Assembly (NCBI GenBank): GCA_965232105.1 | Contig: OZ246956.1 | Coordinates: forward strand, 1,302,001 to 1,366,000 | Source of the DNA: Multivorans sp965232105 | GTDB lineage: Bacteria; Acidobacteriota; Thermoanaerobaculia; Multivoradales; Multivoraceae | Length of the DNA stretch: 64,000 nucleotides | Direction of reading: 5' to 3' | Shown here: piece after piece, positions 57,243 through 64,000 of the stretch | Numbering within the stretch: position 1 is the stretch's first letter | Layout: each line of letters opens with the position of its first letter | Made by a program: the position numbers and the translations under genes | Notes under the pieces: model-generated | The model's database searches: none | Told to the model about the DNA's origin: nothing | Seen by the model: the letters and a program-made list of their open reading frames with translations, nothing else

Positions 57243-57636
57243 GGGAGTTCTCCTGCGGTTGAATGAACGAGGCTATCTCTATCGAGCGGCTGTTGTGCGT
57301 CAGACGAACGTCGACGGGCCGTACCGGGTCCGTCGGCGTCGCAGCGGAGCGAGGCCGTTGGCCTCGCGCGTCTTTTTCGGAGAGCCGACGAGGACGTCGG
57401 CGCACCCAGTCTGCACGTTCCTCCGACACAGGTGCGCCGGCGCCCCCGCCGGCCTGCCGCCGCAGGCGGCCATCGAATCGCGCCGGCCTGCAAGGCTGGC
57501 TCCACCGCTTGGATCGGACTGGACGGCTGGAGAAGTGCGCGACCACTGTCACTTTGATGATGCGATCACCGATTTGACATGAACGGCACAGCGAAGCAGA
57601 CCCGGGAACCTTGAGCGAGCCCCTAGACTGTTGCCC
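57243..57636. other. 394-bp intergenic region containing REP-like repeats
   Basis: Divergent region between dioxygenase and esterase. It holds several palindromes of the repeat family (entered separately) and no protein or RNA gene that I can see. The right part (57520-57636) contains the esterase promoter region but no clear -35/-10 pair. Confidence 0.5.
57330..57505. repeat. Cluster of REP-like palindromes
   Basis: Three units: GCCGACGAGGACGTCGGC with GCACCCAGT (about 57393-57420); GTGCGCCGGCG, CCCC, CGCCGGC (about 57432-57454), as at 28568 and 32695 in orientation; and CGCGCCGGCC, TGCA, AGGCTGGCTCCACC (about 57479-57503), an imperfect type-B copy. Resembles BIME-like mosaic clusters. Confidence 0.55.
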
Positions 57637-58794
57637 ATGCGCACTCAACTCGGCCTGATCGCCGCCGCCCTTGCCGTGGGCGCTCTGTCCTGCTCGGAGC
57701 CCGCGGAGCAGGAAGAGCGTCCCCGCGTGGAGGCCGACGGCACGGTCCACGTGCCAGCGTTCGATCTGCCCGAGACCTCGTACTTCAGCGAGAAGTCGCG
57801 GGCGGCGATGAAGCACTTCCGCGATGTCTACGGACCGGAGTTCGGCACCTTCTCCGAGGGTTGCGCGAACCTGAACGACGTGGCCGACGATCCGGAGGCG
57901 ATTCGCGCAGCGCGCCAGTGCGTCGCTGACGGCTACTACGAGACCGCCATCTACCGGGACACCCTCGCCAAGCATCCTGTCGAGATCACCGCGGAGACGA
58001 TCGCGGGCGTCTACACCGAGGTGTTCGTCCCCGAGCGCGGCGTCGCCGAAGAGAACGAAGACCGGCTCCTGATCAGCATTCACGGCGGCGGCTTCCGGGT
58101 CGGCGCCCGCTACTTCAGCCATACGGAAGCGATGCAGGTCGCCGACATCGGCGGCTACAAGGTGATCAGCCCGGACTACCGGATGGCCCCGGAGGCCACC
58201 CATCCGGCCGGCGCCGAAGACGTCATCGCGGTCTACCGGGCGATGCTCGAAGACTACGAGGCCTCCAGCATCGGCATCTACGGCTGCTCGGCCGGTGCGA
58301 TGCTAACGGCGCAGACGGTCGCATACATCCTTGAGCACGACCTGCCCCTGCCGGGCGCGATCGGCCTCTTCTGCGCCGGGATACCGACGACCGACGGCGA
58401 CACGCCCGGCGTCTTCAAGATGGGCCGCAGCGAGAGCGCCTTCCTGGCGTCCGCGTTAGGTGGCTTCCCGCGGCCTGTCGAGCCTGCGGAGCCGCCCCAG
58501 CCGAGCGGCTACTTCCGCGGCGTGGAAGCCGGCGACCCCGTCGTCGCTCCCGGCGACCACGGCGACCTGCTCGCCCGCTTCCCGCCGGCGCTCTTGATCA
58601 GCGGCACCCGCGATTTCGCCCTCGGCGGCGTACTGGCGAGCCACAACAAGCTGGTCAGCCTGGGTGTCGAAGCCGACCTGCACGTCTGGGAAGGTCTCGG
58701 GCACGCGACCTTCGCGTTCAACCCCCGCCTGCCCGAGTCGGACGAAGTGCACGAGGTGATCGTACGGTTCTTCGACCGGCACCTGTCCCGGTAG
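57637..58794 (+). CDS. Alpha/beta-hydrolase fold esterase, lipoprotein
   Basis: 385 residues from MRTQLGLIAAALAVGALSCSEP (a likely lipoprotein signal, ALSC, slightly atypical). HSL/esterase-type: HGGGFRVGA oxyanion loop, nucleophile YGCSAGAM (G-x-S-x-G), acid SGTRDFALG and His GLGHATF. It hydrolyses a short-chain ester or related substrate. Its last 141 bases are duplicated downstream at 59111 as a displaced, frameshifted copy. Confidence 0.9.
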   Translation: MRTQLGLIAAALAVGALSCSEPAEQEERPRVEADGTVHVPAFDLPETSYFSEKSRAAMKHFRDVYGPEFGTFSEGCANLNDVADDPEAIRAARQCVADGYYETAIYRDTLAKHPVEITAETIAGVYTEVFVPERGVAEENEDRLLISIHGGGFRVGARYFSHTEAMQVADIGGYKVISPDYRMAPEATHPAGAEDVIAVYRAMLEDYEASSIGIYGCSAGAMLTAQTVAYILEHDLPLPGAIGLFCAGIPTTDGDTPGVFKMGRSESAFLASALGGFPRPVEPAEPPQPSGYFRGVEAGDPVVAPGDHGDLLARFPPALLISGTRDFALGGVLASHNKLVSLGVEADLHVWEGLGHATFAFNPRLPESDEVHEVIVRFFDRHLSR

Positions 58795-58889
58795 CAGCTT
58801 GCGCCGCGGTCAGCCTCGGAGGCTCACCGGGGACGCGCCGAGAAACGACCGAGGCCGTAGAATCAACGCCCACGGAGATCGGAGGGAGC

Positions 58890-59111
58890 ATGAACACGAC
58901 GTTGACCGCAGTTATCGAACGAGAAGATGACCTCTATGTCGCCCTCTGCCCAGAGTTCGACGTAGTCAGCCAGGGAGCCACCGTGCGTGAAGCGCGAGAG
59001 AACCTGCAGGAAGCGCTGGAGCTGTTCTTTGAGCAAGCGCCTCCCGAAGAGCAGGGGCGGCGGTACCGACGGGAGGTCTATGTCACGAACCTGAACATCG
59101 CGGTTGGCTAG
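58890..59111 (+). CDS. hicB: HicB-like antitoxin (orphan)
   Basis: 73 residues from MNTTLTAVIEREDDLYVALCPEF, with GGAGGG upstream. HicB antitoxin features: an unstable partial RNase-H-like domain (VALCPEFDVVSQGATVREARENLQEALELFFE) and C-terminal YVTNLNIAVG, the usual end of short HicBs before hicA. No hicA is present; the sequence after the stop is instead a copy of the esterase 3' end. A -10-like TAGAAT lies at 58858-58863. Confidence 0.85.
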   Translation: MNTTLTAVIEREDDLYVALCPEFDVVSQGATVREARENLQEALELFFEQAPPEEQGRRYRREVYVTNLNIAVG

Positions 59112-59252
59112 TCAGCCTGGGCGTCGAGGCCGACCTGCACGTTTGGGAAGGTGCTTGGGCACGCGACCTTCGCGTTCAACCCCCGCCTGCCCGAGTCGGA
59201 CGAAGTGCACGAGGTGATCGTGCGGTCCTTCGACCGGCACCTGACCCCGTAG
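59111..59252 (+). pseudogene. Displaced 3' end of the esterase gene
   Basis: About 90% identical to 58654-58794 (VSLGVEADLHVWEGLGHATF onward) down to the TAG, but with a 1-base insertion (GTGCTTGGGC vs GTCTCGGGC) that breaks the frame. It begins at the hicB stop codon. The pattern intact 3' end, cargo gene, displaced 3' end suggests an integration or tandem duplication with later deletion. Confidence 0.85.
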
Positions 59253-59557
59253 AGAGTAGCCGCGACGATCATCCTGGGATGAATGCCGCGTAAGACCGGC
59301 CCTTCGATGCCGATGGCGCAATAGCGAACTCCGGTCAGGTCCGACGAACTTGCAGGGCGACCACACGCATGGCAATCTTGCGCGCCGCAGCGGCTAGCCG
59401 TTGGGAACCGCCGACGTTCGAAGCAATGGCATTGAGCGCCAGCGGCCCATGTCCGCGTTTGTTCTGGCCAGTCTCTTCCCACTGCGACTCCTGAGCTCTG
59501 GCCATTCGTCGCTACCGGAGTACCCCTGAACTACCGCAAGAGGAACGCACGGCTCAT
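59253..59557. other. 305-bp intergenic stretch, no gene seen
   Basis: Between the displaced esterase end and the DUF262 gene. I see no REP-like repeat, RNA gene or convincing ORF. The base composition is less GC-rich toward the DUF262 gene (CGCTACCGGAGTACC...GAACGCACGG). Confidence 0.4.
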
Positions 59558-61372
59558 ATGACCACCTTCGACAGCACCAAGGCCTCCTTGACCGACCTCC
59601 TACGCGAAATCTCCGAAGGGAAGATCCAGCTACCAGACTTCCAGCGTGGCTGGGTCTGGGACGACGACCACATTCGCGATCTCCTCGTGAGCATCGGCCG
59701 GTCGTTTCCGATAGGGGCGGTAATGCTGCTCAAATCCGGCGGCGAGATTCGCTTTCAGACCCGTCCCGTGGAAGGCTTGGAAGACGCCATTCCTAAGGAC
59801 CGGAGCCCGGAGCGGTTGATCCTTGACGGACAGCAGCGTCTCACGACTCTGACGCAAGCGATCTCACTTGACGCGCCGGTAAGCACTGAGACGGCCAAGG
59901 GCACGAAGATCAAGCGCCATTACTACTTCGATATCCGGCAGGCCGTGGATGCCCCTCACGCGCTCGACGAGGCGGTCGTCGCCGTCGACGAGCGCCGGCA
60001 ACTGCGCACGAACTTCGGCCGCGACGTGAAGCTGGACTTGGGGACGACGGAGCTAGAGTGCCGGCAGCTCCACTTTCCGTGCAGTCAGATACTGGACTCC
60101 GACGGCTGGGAGGCTACGCTGCATGAGGTCCTTCCGGAAGAATGGAGTCTCTACATGGAGTTCAGGAAACAAATCCTGAAGCCTTTTCGCGACTACCAGA
60201 TTCCTGTAATCCAACTGGAGAAGGAGACGACGAAGGAAGCCGTCTGCTTGGTCTTCGAGAAAGTGAATACCGGAGGGGAACCACTGACCGTGTTCGAGCT
60301 GGTCACGGCGAGCTTCGCTGCGGAGGATTACAACCTGCGGGACGACTGGCTGGGCTCGCGGGTCCGGAAGACTGAGTCGCGTAAGGAGCGCCTCGAGGAG
60401 GACGAACTCCTGAAGGGGATCGAGGCCACCGAGTTTCTCCAGGGAGTCAGTCTTCTGCATACGCACGAGCTGAGGCAAGCGGACTTAGGAGATGGAAGGA
60501 CCGGGAAGCAGGTGCGTCCGGTGAGCGGTAAGCGGGCCGACGTCCTTCGGCTGCCGCTCGAGGCGTGGAAACGATGGGCGGACGATCTGGAGAGGGGTTT
60601 TCGCACGGCCGGTAAGTTCCTGCGAAAGGAGTGCTTCTATCATCGGCGGGAACTTCCCTACAGCACCCAAGTCGTACCGTTGGCGGCGGTGCTGACGTGC
60701 CTCGACGACCGGTGGCTCGAACCCCGGATCTACGACAAGTTGGCGCGGTGGTTCTGGTGTGGAGTGCTGGGAGAACTGTACGGTGGTGCAGTTGAGACCC
60801 GCATGGCGAACGACTACGACGAGCTGCTCGTCTGGTTCGAGGACGACACGGCTGTGCCTCGGACCGTACGTGACGCGAGCTTCCAAGCGCAGAGATTCGA
60901 CACTTTGCGTACGCGGCTGAGCGCAGCCTACAAGGGAGTTAACGTTCTCGTTCTACGGGAAGGCTCCAAGGACTGGTTCTGGAAGGCCTCGATCAAGGAA
61001 CTTGACGCGATCGAAGTCGGATTGGACATTCATCACATCTTTCCGCGGAAGTGGTGCACCGATCCGACGAAGAAGATAGATAGAGGTCAGTACGAGAGCA
61101 TCTTGAACAAGACTCAGATCTCCTACAAGGCGAATCGGAAGATCGGTGGCGACGCGCCAAGCAGATACCTGTCGAGGCTTCAGTCCGAGAAGCAAATTGC
61201 GTTGGACGACGCCGGAATGAACGACCTACTCGCCAGCCATGCCCTTTCGCCAGAACTTCTCCGGGCGGATGCGTTCGACACCTTCCTCGAGGACAGACGC
61301 CGGCGACTGAGTGGACTTGTTGCGAAGGCGATGGGGAAGCCGGTCGTCGAGATCGAGGGTCCTGGCGAGTAG
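59558..61372 (+). CDS. DUF262/HNH nuclease family protein (GmrSD-like)
   Basis: 604 residues from MTTFDSTKASLTDLLREIS. The N-terminal DUF262 (ParB-fold-like) domain has the catalytic-type motif LILDGQQRLTTL (Asp90-Gly-Gln-Gln-Arg) and LPDFQRGWVW at about 25-34. The C-terminal domain, from about 490, has GLDIHHIFPRKWC...ILNKTQISYKANRKIG, like the DUF1524/HNH treble-clef nuclease. The two together are the layout of GmrSD-like type IV restriction proteins that act on modified phage DNA, and of other defence proteins. Alone here; followed 351 bases later by the CARF-like sigma-54 regulator. Confidence 0.88.
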   Translation: MTTFDSTKASLTDLLREISEGKIQLPDFQRGWVWDDDHIRDLLVSIGRSFPIGAVMLLKSGGEIRFQTRPVEGLEDAIPKDRSPERLILDGQQRLTTLTQAISLDAPVSTETAKGTKIKRHYYFDIRQAVDAPHALDEAVVAVDERRQLRTNFGRDVKLDLGTTELECRQLHFPCSQILDSDGWEATLHEVLPEEWSLYMEFRKQILKPFRDYQIPVIQLEKETTKEAVCLVFEKVNTGGEPLTVFELVTASFAAEDYNLRDDWLGSRVRKTESRKERLEEDELLKGIEATEFLQGVSLLHTHELRQADLGDGRTGKQVRPVSGKRADVLRLPLEAWKRWADDLERGFRTAGKFLRKECFYHRRELPYSTQVVPLAAVLTCLDDRWLEPRIYDKLARWFWCGVLGELYGGAVETRMANDYDELLVWFEDDTAVPRTVRDASFQAQRFDTLRTRLSAAYKGVNVLVLREGSKDWFWKASIKELDAIEVGLDIHHIFPRKWCTDPTKKIDRGQYESILNKTQISYKANRKIGGDAPSRYLSRLQSEKQIALDDAGMNDLLASHALSPELLRADAFDTFLEDRRRRLSGLVAKAMGKPVVEIEGPGE

Positions 61373-61723
61373 GTACCGAATCAGTAGCTCGGGCGAAGGC
61401 CACCATGTTCCGGACGGTCTCTCGACGCCCCGTAGGTGGCATGGGGTGGGCGGGCAGGAAGGCGGACTGGAGAGTCGTGGTCTGTCGGTTTGGCTCAGAG
61501 TTGATCCCTGACGGAGACGCGGGAGTCCGGCCGGTTCGGAGGGGCCTTGGAACCATGGGTGGCGTTGAGGTCGCCGGCCGAGTTGATCCGGTGCGGGGCC
61601 GGCCCACGTTGGCGAGGAGGGCGGATAGAGGTCGCGCGCCAGCCGGGCCGGACTCGGCTACCTCGGAGCTCTTCAACCTAAGAGAGCTTGCGAAGTCAAC
61701 AACGGTCCTTGTACCCTCGACGG
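61373..61723. other. 351-bp intergenic stretch, no gene seen
   Basis: Between the DUF262 gene and the sigma-54 activator. An open frame can be read through it but has no similarity to known proteins and overlaps the activator. No palindromic repeat or T-rich terminator is visible. Confidence 0.4.
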
Positions 61724-63235
61724 ATGCACAGAGTCCTCGTCTCATGGATCGGCACCACGGATCTTCGCGCGCCTGGAGAGAGTGCCGAGGTCGGCTCTGG
61801 GCCCGTCGCACAGGCCCTCGAAGAGCTGCGCTTCGACGAGGCTCGCCTGCTAACGAACCATGAGCCGAGGATGGTCGCGCCGTATCGCTCGTGGCTCCAG
61901 GCCCGGGTTCCAGACGTCCCAGTCCACGTAGTCCAGGAGACTCTAAGCAGCCCCACGGACTTCGGAGAGATCTACGCTGCCGCGGTTCGCGCCTGTGGGT
62001 CCGTAGTCGAGGGGGCGCCCGACGCGAACTCGCTCACGTTCCACCTGAGCCCCGGCACACCGGCGATGGCCGCGATCTGGGTCATTCTGGCGAAGACTCG
62101 CTTCCCCGCGGAACTCATCGAGTCCTCCCGCCAGCACGGGGTCCGCGTCGCGTCCGTACCGTTCGACATCAGTGCGGACTTCCTCCCCGATCTTCTCCGC
62201 AAGCCCGACCGGGAACTCGAGCGTCTATCCGCCGGCTTAGCGCCGGAAGCTCCGGAGTTCGAGGAGATCCTGCACCGGAGTGCGGCAATGAAACGCGTCA
62301 TCCTTCGCGCTCGGCGCGTCGCCCCCCGCTCCGTACCCGTCGTGATCGAGGGAGAAACGGGCACAGGCAAGGAACTTCTGGCGAGAGCGATTCACCGCGC
62401 TAGCCCCCGGCGCGACCGGCCCTTCGTGGCCGTAAACTGCGGCGCCCTGTCGCCCGAACTCGTTGAGTCGGAGCTCTTCGGCCACGAGCGGGGCGCCTTC
62501 ACCGGTGCCTCGGCACGTCGCGACGGCCACTTCGTCGCGGCCGACGGCGGCACGCTCTTTCTCGACGAGATCGGCGAGCTTCCGTTGTCCGCTCAGGTGA
62601 AGCTCCTCCGCGCCTTGCAGGAGGGGGAGATCCTGCCCGTTGGAAGCTCCCGACCGCGTAGCGTGAACGTGAGGCCGATTGCCGCGACCAATCGTTCGCT
62701 GCCCTCCGAAGTAGAGGCAGGTCGCTTTCGCGAAGATCTCTTCTACCGTCTGGCCGTGGCGGTCCTTCGACTGCCGCCGCTCCGGGAGCGAGCCAACGAC
62801 TTGGCATTGCTGATCGACCGGCTCCTGGAACGGGTCAATCGAGAAGGCGAACGGCAACCAGGCCACAAGCACAAGAAACTGTCTGCTGGCGCAAGAAATC
62901 TCCTGCGCTCGCACCCGTGGCCCGGCAACGTCCGTGAGCTCCAGAACACGTTGCGCCGAGCGGCGTTGTGGTCCTCGGACGAAGCTCTGACCACGGACGA
63001 TGTGCGCGAGGCGCTGCTTCCCGTTGCGGCGGCCGACCGGGGCGAGACTGTCCTGAATCGCCCTCTGGGCGACCGCCTCGACCTTCGAGTGCTTCTGGCG
63101 AACGTGGCCCGCCACTACCTTGAGCGAGCCTTGGAGCAGAGCGGCGGAAACAAGACCGAGGCGGCCCGGCTCGTGGGTCTTCCCAGCTACCAGACGTTCA
63201 CCAACTGGATGAAGCGTTATGGTCTGACGCAGTGA
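61724..63235 (+). CDS. Sigma-54-dependent activator with N-terminal CARF-like sensor domain
   Basis: 503 residues from MHRVLVSWIGTTDLRAP (an earlier in-frame start at 61688 is less conserved-looking). Residues 1-155 look like a CARF-type Rossmann domain: VLVSWIG strand, RLLTN, VHVVQETLSSPTDFGEIYAAA, and the ligand-loop pattern FHLSPGTPAMAAIWVILA (109-115, compare SxGTKAM in CARF proteins). The AAA+ domain has GETGTGKE (210-217), GAFTGA (257-262) for sigma-54 contact and FLDEIG (279-284). The C-terminus has a Fis-type HTH (GGNKTEAARLVGL...FTNWMKRYGL). RtcR is a known related design. It ends at the base before the sigma-54 promoter. Confidence 0.87.
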   Translation: MHRVLVSWIGTTDLRAPGESAEVGSGPVAQALEELRFDEARLLTNHEPRMVAPYRSWLQARVPDVPVHVVQETLSSPTDFGEIYAAAVRACGSVVEGAPDANSLTFHLSPGTPAMAAIWVILAKTRFPAELIESSRQHGVRVASVPFDISADFLPDLLRKPDRELERLSAGLAPEAPEFEEILHRSAAMKRVILRARRVAPRSVPVVIEGETGTGKELLARAIHRASPRRDRPFVAVNCGALSPELVESELFGHERGAFTGASARRDGHFVAADGGTLFLDEIGELPLSAQVKLLRALQEGEILPVGSSRPRSVNVRPIAATNRSLPSEVEAGRFREDLFYRLAVAVLRLPPLRERANDLALLIDRLLERVNREGERQPGHKHKKLSAGARNLLRSHPWPGNVRELQNTLRRAALWSSDEALTTDDVREALLPVAAADRGETVLNRPLGDRLDLRVLLANVARHYLERALEQSGGNKTEAARLVGLPSYQTFTNWMKRYGLTQ

Positions 63236-63251
63236 TGGCACACGGCTTGCT
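63236..63251 (+). promoter_or_regulatory. Sigma-54 (-24/-12) promoter
   Basis: TGGCAC, ACGGC, TTGCT: an exact match to the consensus TGGCAC-N5-TTGC(A/T), with the GG and GC dinucleotides 12 bp apart. It begins at the base after the activator stop and predicts a transcript start near 63262, about 23 bases before the next ATG. Confidence 0.85.
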
Positions 63252-63284
63252 CTCAACCCTCCTCCCATGTTCGAGGAAGGCCCG

Positions 63285-64000
63285 ATGACTCCGCACGAAA
63301 CCGAGGCTGACGCCCGGATCGTGATCGACGACCTGTTGAAGCAGGCGGGATGGGATCCGAGCGACAAGTCGATGGTTGCCACGGAAGCTCCGGCGGGCAT
63401 GCGGGAACGGCCCGGCCCATTGGTTGACCGCTTCGGCGCGCGACCGTTCGAGACGCACGCCCCTGCCTACGACCTCGTTGCATCCGCCGGCGACTTCGGC
63501 CCGGACCGGCTCGTGGGCAAAGAGGGCGACGAAGTCGGCTGGGCGCCGGTGCCAAGTTCGGTACGCCTCACACGCGATCACTTCGTAGCTCGCGTCGAAG
63601 GGCGTTCCATGGAACCGGCGATCCCGGACGGGTCCTGGTGCCTGTTCCGGGTCGACCGGGGAGGAAGTCGCGAAGGCAAGCGGGTTCTCGTCTGGCACCG
63701 GGGCTGTACCGACCCGGCACTCGGTGGAGAGTTCTCGGTCAAGCGCTACACGAGCAAGAAGGCCGGCGACGGCGGCGGGACGTGGAGACACCGCGAGATT
63801 CGCCTGGAGCCGCTCAATCCGGATCCGGAATTCCAGCCCCTCGTTTTCTCCCAGGAAGCCGAGGGCGATCTGCGCGTGGTGGGTGAGCTCGTCGACGTTC
63901 TCGACCTGGAGGAAGCCGGCGAACGCGCCGCGGCGGGTGGCGGAAGGGCCGACTACGTCCTCTACGACGGGCGCGGTCGCCCGCTGGCCGTGATCGAGGC
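63285..64000 (+). CDS. HsdR-type nuclease-helicase start with embedded S24/LexA-like domain (partial)
   Basis: At least 239 residues; the gene continues beyond the window. Start is the ATG of MTPHETEADARIV, with GAGGAAGG 7 bases upstream; the ATG at 63267 has no such site. Residues 1-24 (ETEADARIVIDDLLKQAGW) are the HsdR/DEAD-type N-terminus. Residues about 62-205 are an S24 peptidase fold: FVARVEGRSMEPAIPDGS (Ser108) and SVKRY (Lys153), the LexA-type Ser/Lys pair. Residues 222-239 (ADYVLYDGRGRPLAVIEA) return to the PD-(D/E)xK pattern of HsdR (Asp223, Glu238; Lys next, outside). It is transcribed from a sigma-54 promoter controlled by the upstream CARF-like activator. Confidence 0.8.
   Translation, partial: MTPHETEADARIVIDDLLKQAGWDPSDKSMVATEAPAGMRERPGPLVDRFGARPFETHAPAYDLVASAGDFGPDRLVGKEGDEVGWAPVPSSVRLTRDHFVARVEGRSMEPAIPDGSWCLFRVDRGGSREGKRVLVWHRGCTDPALGGEFSVKRYTSKKAGDGGGTWRHREIRLEPLNPDPEFQPLVFSQEAEGDLRVVGELVDVLDLEEAGERAAAGGGRADYVLYDGRGRPLAVIE

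Noticed and set aside
55240..58203. Long minus-strand frame suggesting one 987-residue protein
   Set aside because: It would run through the dioxygenase gene in another frame of the same strand and through the esterase in antisense. Only the part from ATG 56310 has signal peptide and heme motifs.
61405..61863. Plus-strand frame of 152 residues before the sigma-54 activator
   Set aside because: Overlaps the activator gene by 140 bp, composition is shadow-like, and no ribosome site or known motif is present.
1..64000. CRISPR array or cas genes, expected because of the CARF-like domain
   Set aside because: No regularly spaced direct repeats and no Cas motif were seen; the CARF-like domain stands without CRISPR in this window.
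1..64000. tRNA or rRNA genes
   Set aside because: No cloverleaf-like or rRNA-like segment was recognised in the gaps; I cannot run a covariance search, so small RNA genes are not excluded.

Overview
This 64 kb, GC-rich window looks like a chromosomal segment of an Acidobacteriota-type bacterium. The clues are a VWFA-related protein of the acidobacterial type next to TPR and ASPIC/UnbV (CRTAC1-like) proteins, a very large Oar-like TonB-dependent receptor with an N-terminal carboxypeptidase-regulatory domain, and dense operons with 4-bp ATGA/GTGA overlaps. The taxonomic reading is inference; no rRNA, tRNA or marker gene is visible.

Layout. 0-2.1 kb: a small operon (SCP2-like protein, membrane protein, alpha/beta hydrolase) and an FMN-binding PPOX protein. 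2.2-2.6 kb: an orphan HigA antitoxin with a deleted 21-codon HigB remnant and an operator. 2.7-9.4 kb: a complete branched-chain/acyl substrate ABC uptake operon (livH, livM, livG, livF, acyl-CoA synthetase, livK). 9.5-25.3 kb: a minus-strand defence island. It holds a three-gene GHKL-ATPase module, a recombination scar made of fragments of two other genes in the window, a two-gene module of unknown function, and a type I restriction-modification operon (M-S-R) with AbiEi/AbiEii inserted between M and S and a Fic protein between S and R. The HsdR carries a C-terminal AlbA_2/Schlafen-like domain. 25.4-32.7 kb: catabolic genes (secreted FAH-like hydrolase, acyl-CoA dehydrogenase, MmgE/PrpD, aldehyde dehydrogenase), a ParE/Phd pair and a decayed glycine-reductase-like gene. 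32.8-36.2 kb: a thioredoxin-ankyrin lipoprotein, a cytochrome c/copper monooxygenase-like protein and a VapBC pair. 36.4-47.9 kb: a DUF4143 ATPase, then a carbohydrate locus (SSS symporter, GH3 glycosidase, TonB receptor, LacI regulator with two candidate operators, MFS transporter). 48-54.5 kb: an operon of VWFA, TPR, TPR and CRTAC1-like exported proteins. 54.5-59.3 kb: VapBC, diheme cytochrome, TauD-like dioxygenase, lipoprotein esterase, and an orphan HicB followed by a displaced copy of the esterase 3' end. 59.5-64 kb: a second defence-like region with a DUF262/HNH protein, a CARF-like sigma-54 activator, and the start of an HsdR-type protein with an embedded S24/LexA-like domain, preceded by a consensus sigma-54 promoter.

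The most interesting candidate system is at the right end. A sigma-54 activator whose N-terminus looks like a CARF ligand-sensing domain is followed immediately by a near-perfect -24/-12 promoter and by a nuclease-type protein containing a LexA/S24 fold with both catalytic residues. This suggests an inducible, ligand-gated defence operon that runs off the window. The second candidate is the three-gene GHKL-ATPase module at 9.5-13.3 kb.

A family of GCCGGC-rich palindromic repeats followed by GCACCCAGT is scattered between genes (about ten copies). One copy sits inside the signal-peptide coding region of livK.
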